This document shows positions 24,804 to 32,310 of a stretch of 64,000 bases of DNA, in pieces (positions within the stretch are counted from its first letter, which is position 1; every line of letters begins with the position of its first letter). Under the pieces are notes generated by a model. It was not told the DNA's origin. It ran no database searches and saw only the letters and a program-made list of their open reading frames with translations. The position numbers and the translations under genes are program-made. The stretch is from an uncultured Rhodospirillales bacterium (GTDB lineage Bacteria; Pseudomonadota; Alphaproteobacteria; ATCC43930; CGMCC-115725), in contig CAIKMD010000002.1 in assembly GCA_903828515.1 (NCBI GenBank), forward strand, positions 930,001 to 994,000, given 5' to 3'.

Positions 24804-25982
24804 TCATTTGAGGACGATGCCGGCCGGCAGCGCCGGAGCCTCGAGCTTCGGAATGAATTCCGGCAACACGCTCAGAATGACCGGCTGCACCACACCGCCG
24901 ACATCGCGGATCTGCATGATGTAGCGCGGCATGATCGGGTTGTGATCGTCGTCATAGCGGAACGATCCGGCCGGCGTCGTCATCCTGGTTTCGGCGATCG
25001 CCTTCAGGAGCGCGTCCTTGTCGGCGATGTTGCCTTTGATCCGACCGATCGCGCCGTCGAGAACCTGCGCCGCGATGATGCCACCGAGGGTCTGCCAGCT
25101 CGGCTTTTCCTGGCCCTGATATCCGGCGCCCCACTCTTTCATGAGTTCCTTGTTCTCCGGCGTGTCGATGGTCGAGAAATAGAACGACGCGCCGATGAAA
25201 CCGGTCGCCGCTTCGCCCTCCGCCGAAAGCTGCTGTTCGTCGACGGTGACGGTGAAGCCGTACATCGGCAGCTTCTTGCCGTAATCCGCGTATTGCTTGA
25301 TGAAGCGCAAACCGTCCGTCCCCGGCATAAACACGATCGCGACGTCCGCATCGCTCGATATCTGCCCGATGAAGGAACCGAAATCGGGCGCGCCCAATCG
25401 CGGCATCAGTTTCTGGACGACCGTGCCGCCACCGGCGACGAAGCCCTTCTCGAAATAATTCACCGCTTCCTGCCCGGCGATATAGTTGGGCGCGATCAGG
25501 ACAGCCTTGCGATAGCCCGCCTTCGCCGGCAGAAACCCTTCGAGATAACCCTCGGCATTGCCGGCGAAGGTGGTGCGGAACATGTACTTGCCCTGCACCA
25601 CTTCATCGACCGTCGATTCGATCAAGGTCGGAATCTGATGTTCGTTGACGTAATCCTTGATCGCGGCGCCGGTCGCCGAACTGGTCGGACCGATCAGCAC
25701 GTCGATCTTGTCGGACTCGACGAGCTTCTTCACCTTGGTAATCGCGGTCGCGGGATCGCCCGCCGTGTCTTCGGTGACGATCGTCACTTTCAATCCGCCA
25801 AGCATGCCGCCATGCCGGTTGAGATAGATCTGCAATCCGTTGCGTTCGCCGTTGCCGCTCGGCGCGAACGGCCCTGACAACTCGGCCAGCAGCCCGAGTT
25901 TGATCGTGCCGTCGGCCGCATCGGCAACCGACGCAGACAATAAAACAGCACAACACGTCGCGATGAGCCCGAGCCTCGACAT
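24804..25982 (-). CDS. ABC transporter substrate-binding protein, LivJ/urea (UrtA/AmiC) type
   Basis: A 392-aa periplasmic protein. The start at 25982 follows GGGGAGG and gives signal peptide MSRLGLIATCCAVLLSASVADA. Mature motifs: IKLGLLAELSGPFAPSGNGERNGLQIYLNRHGGMLGGLKV, KVKKLVESDKIDVLIGPTSS, and GFVAGGGTVVQKL. Peripla_BP_6 family, which binds branched-chain amino acids, amides or aromatic acids. No transporter genes adjoin it, so it is an orphan. It is not closely similar to the one at 11327. Confidence 0.9.
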   Translation of the reverse strand: MSRLGLIATCCAVLLSASVADAADGTIKLGLLAELSGPFAPSGNGERNGLQIYLNRHGGMLGGLKVTIVTEDTAGDPATAITKVKKLVESDKIDVLIGPTSSATGAAIKDYVNEHQIPTLIESTVDEVVQGKYMFRTTFAGNAEGYLEGFLPAKAGYRKAVLIAPNYIAGQEAVNYFEKGFVAGGGTVVQKLMPRLGAPDFGSFIGQISSDADVAIVFMPGTDGLRFIKQYADYGKKLPMYGFTVTVDEQQLSAEGEAATGFIGASFYFSTIDTPENKELMKEWGAGYQGQEKPSWQTLGGIIAAQVLDGAIGRIKGNIADKDALLKAIAETRMTTPAGSFRYDDDHNPIMPRYIMQIRDVGGVVQPVILSVLPEFIPKLEAPALPAGIVLK

Positions 25983-26114
25983 GATTCCTCCCCGATCACG
26001 CGGCTGAACGCCGCTTATGGCGAAGTAGACCGCGCCCACCGCCGGGCCGTCAACGAGCAATTCGCGCAACGCAAAACAATTGCGTCCACGACAGCCGCGT
26101 TTGTACGGGTTCGA

Positions 26115-26495
26115 TCAGATTTCATTGACGCCCATCGTCACCGGGACGTCGTCGCGCCAGTCGCCCTCGACGCGGTTGCCCTTGGTATCCGTCAGCACGC
26201 CATGACCGTTGCGCTTGCCACCCTGATAGGCGCCGACGAATTTCTCGGCGGGCTTGCCGTCCTCGGTCCAGAGCAGCGTGCCGTTACCGTCGGCGTAACC
26301 GTTCTTGCACGGCCCCGACCAACGAACCGTCTCGTCTCCTTCGGGCGCGGGGTTCCAGACCTTGCAGCCGGTTTTCGCGTCGGCGATCCAATCGGGCGGC
26401 GCGTGATCTTCTTCCTGCGCGCGGACCGGAATTCCGAGGCCAAGGATAACGATTGCAACGGCAAAAAGGCCGCCGACCAGGGCTTGGGATTTCAT
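26115..26495 (-). CDS. Exported MORN-repeat-like protein
   Basis: A 126-aa protein with a signal peptide (MKSQALVGGLFAVAIVILGLGIPVRA). The mature region has two MORN-like units: WSGPCKNGYADGNGTLLWTEDG and FVGAYQGGKRNGHGVLTDTKGNRVEGDW. MORN repeats act as short beta-hairpin binding or structural units. Two Cys (CKVW and GPCKNG) may pair. AAGGAG precedes the ATG at 26495; the longer frame upstream would destroy the signal peptide. It sits 84 bp upstream of a small lipoprotein gene on the other side. Confidence 0.72.
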   Translation of the reverse strand: MKSQALVGGLFAVAIVILGLGIPVRAQEEDHAPPDWIADAKTGCKVWNPAPEGDETVRWSGPCKNGYADGNGTLLWTEDGKPAEKFVGAYQGGKRNGHGVLTDTKGNRVEGDWRDDVPVTMGVNEI

Positions 26496-26579
26496 CGACA
26501 CTCCTTGCAACAGCGTTCTTATGACATCGGCTGCCGCGGCCGCTCCGTCAAGTCCCGGCGTCAGAGCTTTCACGCCCGG

Positions 26580-26750
26580 CTATTTGTTGCTGCCGCCCGA
26601 TGGCTCGATGATCGAGCCCCATCCCGGCAAGGGATTGCCGTCGGGTCCGCGCACCTGGTCGGTCCAATCATAGCTGCCCGAATTGATCACCGGCCCGGTG
26701 CCGCATCCGGCCAGCACCAGAACCAATCCGACGATCGCCACTCGCATCAT
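26580..26750 (-). CDS. Small lipoprotein
   Basis: A 56-aa protein: MMRVAIVGLVLVLAGCG is a short signal with lipobox VLAGC, then a Gly/Pro/Ser-rich tail with 'SGSYDWTDQVRGPDGNPLPGWG'. The start may be either of two adjacent Met codons. No family recognised. Lies between the MORN-like gene and the metallo-hydrolase on the same strand. Confidence 0.55.
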   Translation of the reverse strand: MMRVAIVGLVLVLAGCGTGPVINSGSYDWTDQVRGPDGNPLPGWGSIIEPSGGSNK

Positions 26751-26805
26751 GGGGACATCTCCACCGCTACGAGATGAAAACACGGATCGGCATATCCGGT
26801 TCCGC

Positions 26806-27825
26806 CTAATACTTCAAGCTGACGACCTTGCCGCGTTGCTTGCCGCTGGTCGCGATGCAGATCGGCGAGCGGTAGAGCGGGCTGACGAATTTCGCGTCGG
26901 GCATGTCGTCGCGGATCTTGGTGAACAGCGGTTCGAGTCCGAGATCGAGCCAGGTGCCGAAGCTCGCGTCGTGATGCGCCGGCAGATAGAGCCGGGGATG
27001 AAAGAGTTCGAGCAGCGGCCAGGTATCCGCCACCTGATGCTCGGCGACCGGATGCGGCTGATAGGCGATGATCGCGACGTCGGCCCGCCCAAACTTCGCC
27101 GCGAGCGCGCGGTCGCCATCGGTGATCGGACCGGCGCTGCCGACCACCACGGTCGAGAAACCGTTCTTGAAACGCACGCCGAAAGCCAGCGTGCCTTCGG
27201 TGACGACCTCGGGCGCGAAGGTGCCGCGCGCGGTCACCTCTTTATTATGCGCGTCCTCTTCGGGCGTGTTGGGGCGTGAGTCGATTTTATAAAGCGCGCC
27301 CAGCGCGTCGGTGAGGCCCGGCTGAATCGTGCTGTGCCGCGCCAGCGCGATCTCGACCGTCACGTCGCCGAAATGCAAGGTCTCGCCGCCTTTCGCGGTG
27401 ATGGTTTGCGAGGCCGGTACGCCGAGTTTCTCGGCGGTCGCGATGGTGATCGGCGCGCCGACCACCGGCGCGTGGGTTTGCGCGGCGACCGGCGCCACGT
27501 CGGCGATGTGATCGAAATGCGCGTGGCTCATGAAGATGACATCGGCGCGCTTGATCTGAGACACGTCGAAGCCGATCGGGTGGTTGCGCGCGGTGCGGTT
27601 GAAATAGGCATCGAACAGGAAGACGTGGCCCTGATAGGCGATTTCGTAATTGGCATTGCCGAGCCAGCGGAACACCGCGATGTCGGAATTCTTGCCCGGC
27701 ACCGGGCCGCCGATGATCGCGGGCGTCAGGCTGCTGCACGCGGGCTCGGCCGCGATTGCCGCACCGGCAAAGCCGGCCAACGAGACGACAAGGCACGACA
27801 GGATGATTGTGGCCCGAACCCGCAT
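26806..27825 (-). CDS. Exported metallo-beta-lactamase-fold hydrolase
   Basis: A 339-aa protein with signal peptide MRVRATIILSCLVVSLAGFAGAAIAA and the metal-binding motif SHAHFDHIADV (HxHxDH) near residue 100. Later His residues in ALARHSTIQPG (about 165) and in LYLPAHHDASFG (about 285) complete the di-metal site. The group resembles UlaG/RomA-like MBL hydrolases acting on small esters or lactones; substrate unknown. The start at 27825 follows GGGGAGAGATCG and gives the signal peptide. Confidence 0.85.
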   Translation of the reverse strand: MRVRATIILSCLVVSLAGFAGAAIAAEPACSSLTPAIIGGPVPGKNSDIAVFRWLGNANYEIAYQGHVFLFDAYFNRTARNHPIGFDVSQIKRADVIFMSHAHFDHIADVAPVAAQTHAPVVGAPITIATAEKLGVPASQTITAKGGETLHFGDVTVEIALARHSTIQPGLTDALGALYKIDSRPNTPEEDAHNKEVTARGTFAPEVVTEGTLAFGVRFKNGFSTVVVGSAGPITDGDRALAAKFGRADVAIIAYQPHPVAEHQVADTWPLLELFHPRLYLPAHHDASFGTWLDLGLEPLFTKIRDDMPDAKFVSPLYRSPICIATSGKQRGKVVSLKY

Positions 27826-27877
27826 CGCGATCTCTCCCCTGGTTTCGCCGGCGCCCTTCGCGGGCACTCCGCGCGAA

Positions 27878-29248
27878 CTATAGGCGCGGGGCCAAAGCGG
27901 CGGAAGCGTCTGCCTCGGTGAGCGTCTCAAGCGAGATGCGGCCGGTTTCGGGAACCAGGATTTGCGTGAGGATCGCGCCGAGCAGCGCCAGCCCCGCGAG
28001 CACCCAATACGAGAAGGCCGGGCCCATACCGGCGAACAGCAAGGGAAAGAAGAACGCGCTCACCGCCGCGCCGATCCGTCCGCCCGCGACGGTGATGCCT
28101 TGCGCCACGCTGCGCACCCGCGTCGGCGCGAGTTCGACGCCGAGAATGCCGGCACCCGAGACCAGGCCCGGCCCGGTCTGGGCGATGTTGAACAACCCGA
28201 ACACGATGAACGCGAGGATCGGAATGGCGAGCAGAAAATCCTGCAGCAGCGCGAAGACACCGACCGCCACCGCGCCGGCGACGAAGCCCCAGACCTGCAG
28301 CGGCTTGCGTCCGACCTGGTCGATCACGAACACCGACATCAGGATCGAGGCGGGCAGAACGAAGATGACTTGCGAGAGGATGGTGAATTTCAGCGGGCTC
28401 AGCCCAAGGCTGGTCGCGATCAGCGACGGCCCGAACAGGATCGTCGCGTAGATCACCAGGTCATAGACCATCCACAGGATGGCCGCGGACCAGATGCCGT
28501 GGCTGTGCAACGCGAAGACCAGTCCGAACCGGCGCTCGTCACGCGGCGGCGCCGTGGCGACCTCGCCGCTGATATGGGTGATCACCTGCGCGGCGGCATC
28601 GCCGTCGCCGGCGATGCGCGCAAGGTAGCGCGCCGTCTCCGGCATCTGCCGGCGGAAATAGAGCACCGCCAGCGCCGGCACCGCGCCGGCCGCCAGCACG
28701 ATGCGCCAGAGCAGATCGTCGTGCACGCCGAGGCTTTGCAGCAACAGCGTGAACAATCCGGCGACCAGCGCGCCGACCGGCCACATCGTACCGAACCCCA
28801 GACCCAAAGCGCGGCCGCGATTGGCGCGATTGGCGTGCTCGGCCATGATCGTCGGCGAGAGCACATAATCGGCGCCGACGCCGATACCGAGCAGGAAGCG
28901 CAGCGCGATGAGCCAGGTGATGTCGGGCGCGAAGGCCTGTGCCACCGCGGCAACCCCGAGGATCATCACGTCGAAGCCATAGAACCGTTTACGGCCACCC
29001 TGCGCCAGGACGCCAAAGGCGAGCGCGCCGATCGCCGCGCCGACCAGTGCCGATGCGGCGAGCGACGCGCTCTGCAGGCCGGTCAGGCTCGGGTCGCCGT
29101 AGGAATGAAGGATGAGCGGCAGCACGATACCGACGGAGGACAGATCGTACCCGTCGCAAAAGACGCCAAGCCCGGTCGTCAGCGTCGTCCGCCAATGGAA
29201 CGCGCCGAATTCCTGCTCGTCGAGTTTGGTGAAATCGTCCCCCGCCAC
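27878..29248 (-). CDS. MFS transporter (sugar-porter / AAHS-like)
   Basis: A 456-aa membrane protein with 12 predicted helices. Near residue 30 is GLGVFCDGYDLSSVGIVLPLI, where the GYD motif is characteristic of aromatic-acid:H+ and phosphate symporters. The second motif is RFLLGIGVGADYVLSPTIMAEHANRANRGRALG, and the C-terminal half includes 'ILGVELAPTRVRSVAQGI'. It likely imports or exports organic acids. Next on the same strand, 53 bp away, is an orphan binding protein (29302). Confidence 0.88.
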   Translation of the reverse strand: MAGDDFTKLDEQEFGAFHWRTTLTTGLGVFCDGYDLSSVGIVLPLILHSYGDPSLTGLQSASLAASALVGAAIGALAFGVLAQGGRKRFYGFDVMILGVAAVAQAFAPDITWLIALRFLLGIGVGADYVLSPTIMAEHANRANRGRALGLGFGTMWPVGALVAGLFTLLLQSLGVHDDLLWRIVLAAGAVPALAVLYFRRQMPETARYLARIAGDGDAAAQVITHISGEVATAPPRDERRFGLVFALHSHGIWSAAILWMVYDLVIYATILFGPSLIATSLGLSPLKFTILSQVIFVLPASILMSVFVIDQVGRKPLQVWGFVAGAVAVGVFALLQDFLLAIPILAFIVFGLFNIAQTGPGLVSGAGILGVELAPTRVRSVAQGITVAGGRIGAAVSAFFFPLLFAGMGPAFSYWVLAGLALLGAILTQILVPETGRISLETLTEADASAALAPRL

Positions 29249-29301
29249 GACCTCAGGCTAACATTATCGCGGCGGTGAAATCTCGCGGAAAGCGCGCGCC
29301 C

Positions 29302-30309
29302 TCACCGCTCTTTCCACGGCAGGATATAGGTCGACGCGATGATGGAATCGGCGTCGGCATGGCCCTTCACGAGGCCCTGTGCCTCGAACCAGGCGACCTG
29401 ACGGTGAATGTCTTTCACGTCGAGCCGGCCTTCGGGATCGACATAACCGATGCTCGGGCCGATCTGTTCGGTGGTCTGGCCGAGATACTTCGACATGATG
29501 GCGAGAATTTCCGGCGCGGTCGGCTGGTCCTCGCGCTGTTCCTTGCTGTTGGTGAAAGCGTCGTGATAGGTGCGCGTCGCCTGGCGGAACGCCTTGAGCC
29601 AACGCTCGACGAGTTCGGGCTTGTCGCGCACCACCTTGGTCGAGGCGATGATCACCGCGATCTGCCACGGTGTCTCGTCGCCGATGTAGCCGAGGAATTT
29701 GACGCTGTCTTTCTGTAGCAGCGGTGTGAAACCGGTGTAGGTGCCGACTGCCGCATCGACCGAACCGCCGGCGACCGTGCTCACCGTGTTGGCATTCGCC
29801 TGGGTCTGCACGATGCGGATCGATTTGAGATCGACGTTGTATTTATCGGCGACGAGGCCCAGCGCATAATAGAAGGACGAACCGATCTGGGTCGTCGCGA
29901 TGGTGCGCCCGCCGAGATCCTTCAGCGTTTTGACGCCTGCCTCGAAACCCTTGTTGCTGGCGACGATGGCTTCGGCGTGCCAGCCCGGCATTTCATGGAC
30001 CGCGCCGGCGATGATCTTCAACGCGCCCTGACCGGCGAGGCTGTAAAAACTCGCGGTCATGCCGGCAAGCGCGATATCGAGCGATCCCGACGTCACCGCT
30101 ACCGAAATCGGGCCGGCGGAGTCGAATTGCACCAAATCGACGTCGATCCCCTGCGCCGCGTAGTAGCCCTTCTCCTTGGCGATATAGATCGGCGCGACCG
30201 GCGCGGCCGAGGGATAACCGATCTTCAGCGCCTCGGCTCGTACCCCGTCAGCGACGAAGCAAAAGGCGGCGATGAGGCTGGCGACGATCAACGTGCGGCG
30301 GCAAACCAT
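29302..30309 (-). CDS. Orphan NMT1-type substrate-binding protein
   Basis: A 335-aa exported protein: signal peptide MVCRRTLIVASLIAAFCFVADGVRA, then EALKIGYPSAAPVAPIYIAKEKGYYAAQG. It shares 'LGYIGDETPWQIAVIIASTK', TYHDAFTNSKEQR and the helix 'GRLDVKDIHRQVAWFEAQGLVKG' with the proteins at 15755 and 62747. No ABC permease is adjacent. The downstream MFS carrier might handle a related compound, but binding proteins do not normally serve MFS carriers, so the partner is unknown. Confidence 0.88.
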   Translation of the reverse strand: MVCRRTLIVASLIAAFCFVADGVRAEALKIGYPSAAPVAPIYIAKEKGYYAAQGIDVDLVQFDSAGPISVAVTSGSLDIALAGMTASFYSLAGQGALKIIAGAVHEMPGWHAEAIVASNKGFEAGVKTLKDLGGRTIATTQIGSSFYYALGLVADKYNVDLKSIRIVQTQANANTVSTVAGGSVDAAVGTYTGFTPLLQKDSVKFLGYIGDETPWQIAVIIASTKVVRDKPELVERWLKAFRQATRTYHDAFTNSKEQREDQPTAPEILAIMSKYLGQTTEQIGPSIGYVDPEGRLDVKDIHRQVAWFEAQGLVKGHADADSIIASTYILPWKER

Positions 30310-30411
30310 GATGCGAAGGACGCTCCATTGTGGGAAATCAGTGATGGAGCCCTATAGTCCAAGCCCAGCCACCCTCGCCACAATTTCGCGATTTCATTTC
30401 GCGACGCGATA

Positions 30412-30579
30412 CTACGCATCGATGTAGTGCTTGTTGCCACACACCGTGCAGGCCCAGAAATATTTCAGCCGGTTGGGAAACTGCTTGAGGCTGCGCAGTT
30501 CGAAGCGCCGCTCGTCCTTGCATTTGCGGCATTCCTGCTCGCGGGTCTCCCCCACGCGCTCCGCCAGCGGCTTCGCCAT
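30412..30579 (-). CDS. 55-aa zinc-ribbon protein
   Basis: A short gene on the minus strand reading MAKPLAERVGETREQECRKC... with CRKC (residues 17-20) and CTVC (45-48), a classic treble-clef or zinc-ribbon spacing, and ending KHYIDA. It is hydrophilic and cytoplasmic. Gene-finders with a 60-codon minimum would miss it. The upstream sequence has GGGATGGTGAC, a modest ribosome site. Could be a small nucleic-acid or ribosome-associated zinc protein; unproven. Confidence 0.7.
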   Translation of the reverse strand: MAKPLAERVGETREQECRKCKDERRFELRSLKQFPNRLKYFWACTVCGNKHYIDA

Positions 30580-30753
30580 GTCACCATCCCCTCGATCGCT
30601 CGGACGAGTGTACCCGTCGACCGCGAGGAGAACAAAACTCGACCACAGCAGCGGCGAAATTAATCAACCAAATCAAAGCGACATGGTGAAAAATTGGTAA
30701 ATCGGTACAAAACGTGATCGGCTAATCGGCGGAATTCCGCGCTTTTAGACAAC

Positions 30754-30785
30754 CGAGAGCGCGGCGCCTCGCGGCACCGCGCTCA
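30754..30785 (-). terminator. GC-rich hairpin after small exported gene
   Basis: On the minus strand GAGCGCGGTGCC-gcga-GGCGCCGCGCTC forms a strong stem (one G-T/T-G region) followed by TCGGTTGTCT, only moderately T-rich. It lies about 30 bp past the stop of the gene at 30813. The stem resembles the one at 24300. Confidence 0.6.
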
Positions 30786-30812
30786 TCGTTCTTGCGTACA
30801 AATCGCGTCGGT

Positions 30813-31097
30813 TTACTGGGATTCCTCCACGGTGCTCTTGCTGCTCGACCGCGAGGTGCCGAACGGGGTGACCGCTTCGTCCTTGCGCTCGTCGGTGCGC
30901 TTCACGCCGTCGTCCGACTTCGTGACCGAGTGCGATTCCACCGAACGTTTCTCGATCGGCGCCGCGGCGATCGGCGGCGAGATGGTGCCGTTCGTCTGGA
31001 TGGTCTGTTGGGTGGTGACGGAAGCAGAGTCGGCAAAGGCTGGTGCCGCCGTCGAAATGACACCGGCCGCCAGGATGATCATCAGGCTTTTCATCAT
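30813..31097 (-). CDS. Small exported hypothetical protein
   Basis: A 94-aa protein with signal peptide MMKSLMIILAAGVISTAAPAFA and a mature Ser/Thr/Lys/Glu-rich, probably disordered tail (SVTTQQTIQTNGTISPP..., then KRTDERKDEAV). Either of the first two Met codons could start it. It is followed by the hairpin at 30754. Layout matches the protein at 24353, although sequences are not clearly homologous. Function unknown. Confidence 0.6.
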   Translation of the reverse strand: MMKSLMIILAAGVISTAAPAFADSASVTTQQTIQTNGTISPPIAAAPIEKRSVESHSVTKSDDGVKRTDERKDEAVTPFGTSRSSSKSTVEESQ

Positions 31098-31323
31098 TCA
31101 GTCCCTTTTTCTGTCAGCTCGTGAAAAGGCCAGGCCAAGCGCGCTGGCATCGATGACAGAACACGAACCATCCAACCGGGTTCCGGCTCGCATCGCCGGG
31201 ACTCCGGCTCGATGATGGATGCGGCGAAAAAGACTTAATCCGGACCTTCGAAAGCTTTTATTCAAGTCCAGGGTCTAAGTCCTGCCAAATGATCGCTTTT
31301 GGGCAGCAACGCCGAGGAGCGTC

Positions 31324-31488
31324 ATGAACCAGCATCGAATCGACGATCTCGTCACGTTTGGCGCCATCGGCGCGCTCGCCGCGGTGGTCTTCGTTCTGCT
31401 CACCCTCCTCGCGACTCAGGGCAGGTTACCGGTCGTTCAATCGTCGGGTTCGGTGATGCACTATCTGTTCGATCATCCGCGGGACTAA
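31324..31488 (+). CDS. 54-aa single-pass membrane protein
   Basis: MNQHRIDDLVTFGAIGALAA begins the protein; a hydrophobic span follows at residues 11-30, then a polar tail ending HYLFDHPRD. GAGGAGCG lies 4-11 bp before the ATG, a strong ribosome site, and the reading frame ends 47 bp before mlaC. Too short for a 60-codon cut-off. Probable small inner-membrane protein, possibly co-transcribed with mlaC. Confidence 0.6.
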   Translation: MNQHRIDDLVTFGAIGALAAVVFVLLTLLATQGRLPVVQSSGSVMHYLFDHPRD

Positions 31489-31535
31489 CCGACGCCGCGT
31501 CGTGCCGAACGCGAACCTTGTCTCCGGAGATCATC

Positions 31536-32195
31536 ATGAAGATGCGCCGTCTCGCGCAGTGTCTCGTCGTCGCCGCGATCGCGCTGCCGGCGCCCTCTCA
31601 CCAAGCCGGCGCGGCCGCTGCTGACCCGTCCGCGCTCGTTACCGCGATGAGCGGCGAACTGCGCCAGGATCTCGCCGACACCGCCCTCACGCCGGCGGTT
31701 CGCGAGCAGCGCTTTCACGACATCCTCGACGATGGCGTCGATTTCGCGACGATCTCGCGTTTCGTGCTCGGGCGTTATTGGCAAGCCACCAGCGAGCCGG
31801 TTCGCCAGGAATTCGGTACCGTCTTCGAATCCTACGTCATCCAATCCTTCACCCGGCAGTTCGGACTCTTCGGCGGCGAGACGATGAAAGTCACCGGCGC
31901 GCGCATCGAAGGCGAAGCCGACACGGTGGTCGCCACGCAGATCGTGCATCCGAACGGATCGCCGTCGACCAGCGTCGACTGGCGCGTCCACAAAGGCGCG
32001 AACGGCTTCAAGATATCCGATGTCAGCATCGGCGGCGTCAGCATGGCGCTGACCTATCGCGAGCAATTCGCCTCGGTGATCGACCAGAGTAATGGCCAGG
32101 TGCCGGTGCTGATCGCGAAGCTGCGCGAGAAGGTCGACGCGCAACCGAAGACCACCGATCCGACCGCCGGCACACCGGCCGTGGCCAAACCATAG
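31536..32195 (+). CDS. mlaC: MlaC/Ttg2D phospholipid-binding periplasmic protein
   Basis: A 219-aa exported protein. CCGGAGA precedes the ATG at 31536. Signal peptide MKMRRLAQCLVVAAIALPAPSHQAGA; then 'DILDDGVDFATISRFVLGRYWQATSEPVRQEF' and 'FTRQFGLFGGETMKVTGAR', standard MlaC features. MlaC carries phospholipid between the MlaA outer-membrane complex and the inner-membrane MlaFEDB pump. It is separated from mlaA (20573) by unrelated genes, and no mlaFED is nearby. The Thr/Pro-rich C-terminal tail is not conserved. Confidence 0.92.
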   Translation: MKMRRLAQCLVVAAIALPAPSHQAGAAAADPSALVTAMSGELRQDLADTALTPAVREQRFHDILDDGVDFATISRFVLGRYWQATSEPVRQEFGTVFESYVIQSFTRQFGLFGGETMKVTGARIEGEADTVVATQIVHPNGSPSTSVDWRVHKGANGFKISDVSIGGVSMALTYREQFASVIDQSNGQVPVLIAKLREKVDAQPKTTDPTAGTPAVAKP

Positions 32196-32310
32196 ACGTC
32201 GCGTAGAGTCGTCCGCCACTAAGTATTTTCCGATCCTTTCTCACGGAGATGTCCACCGCGATAGTTGCACGACGGCCCTGATGGGACGCAACTGCAAAGG
32301 GGGATAATTT

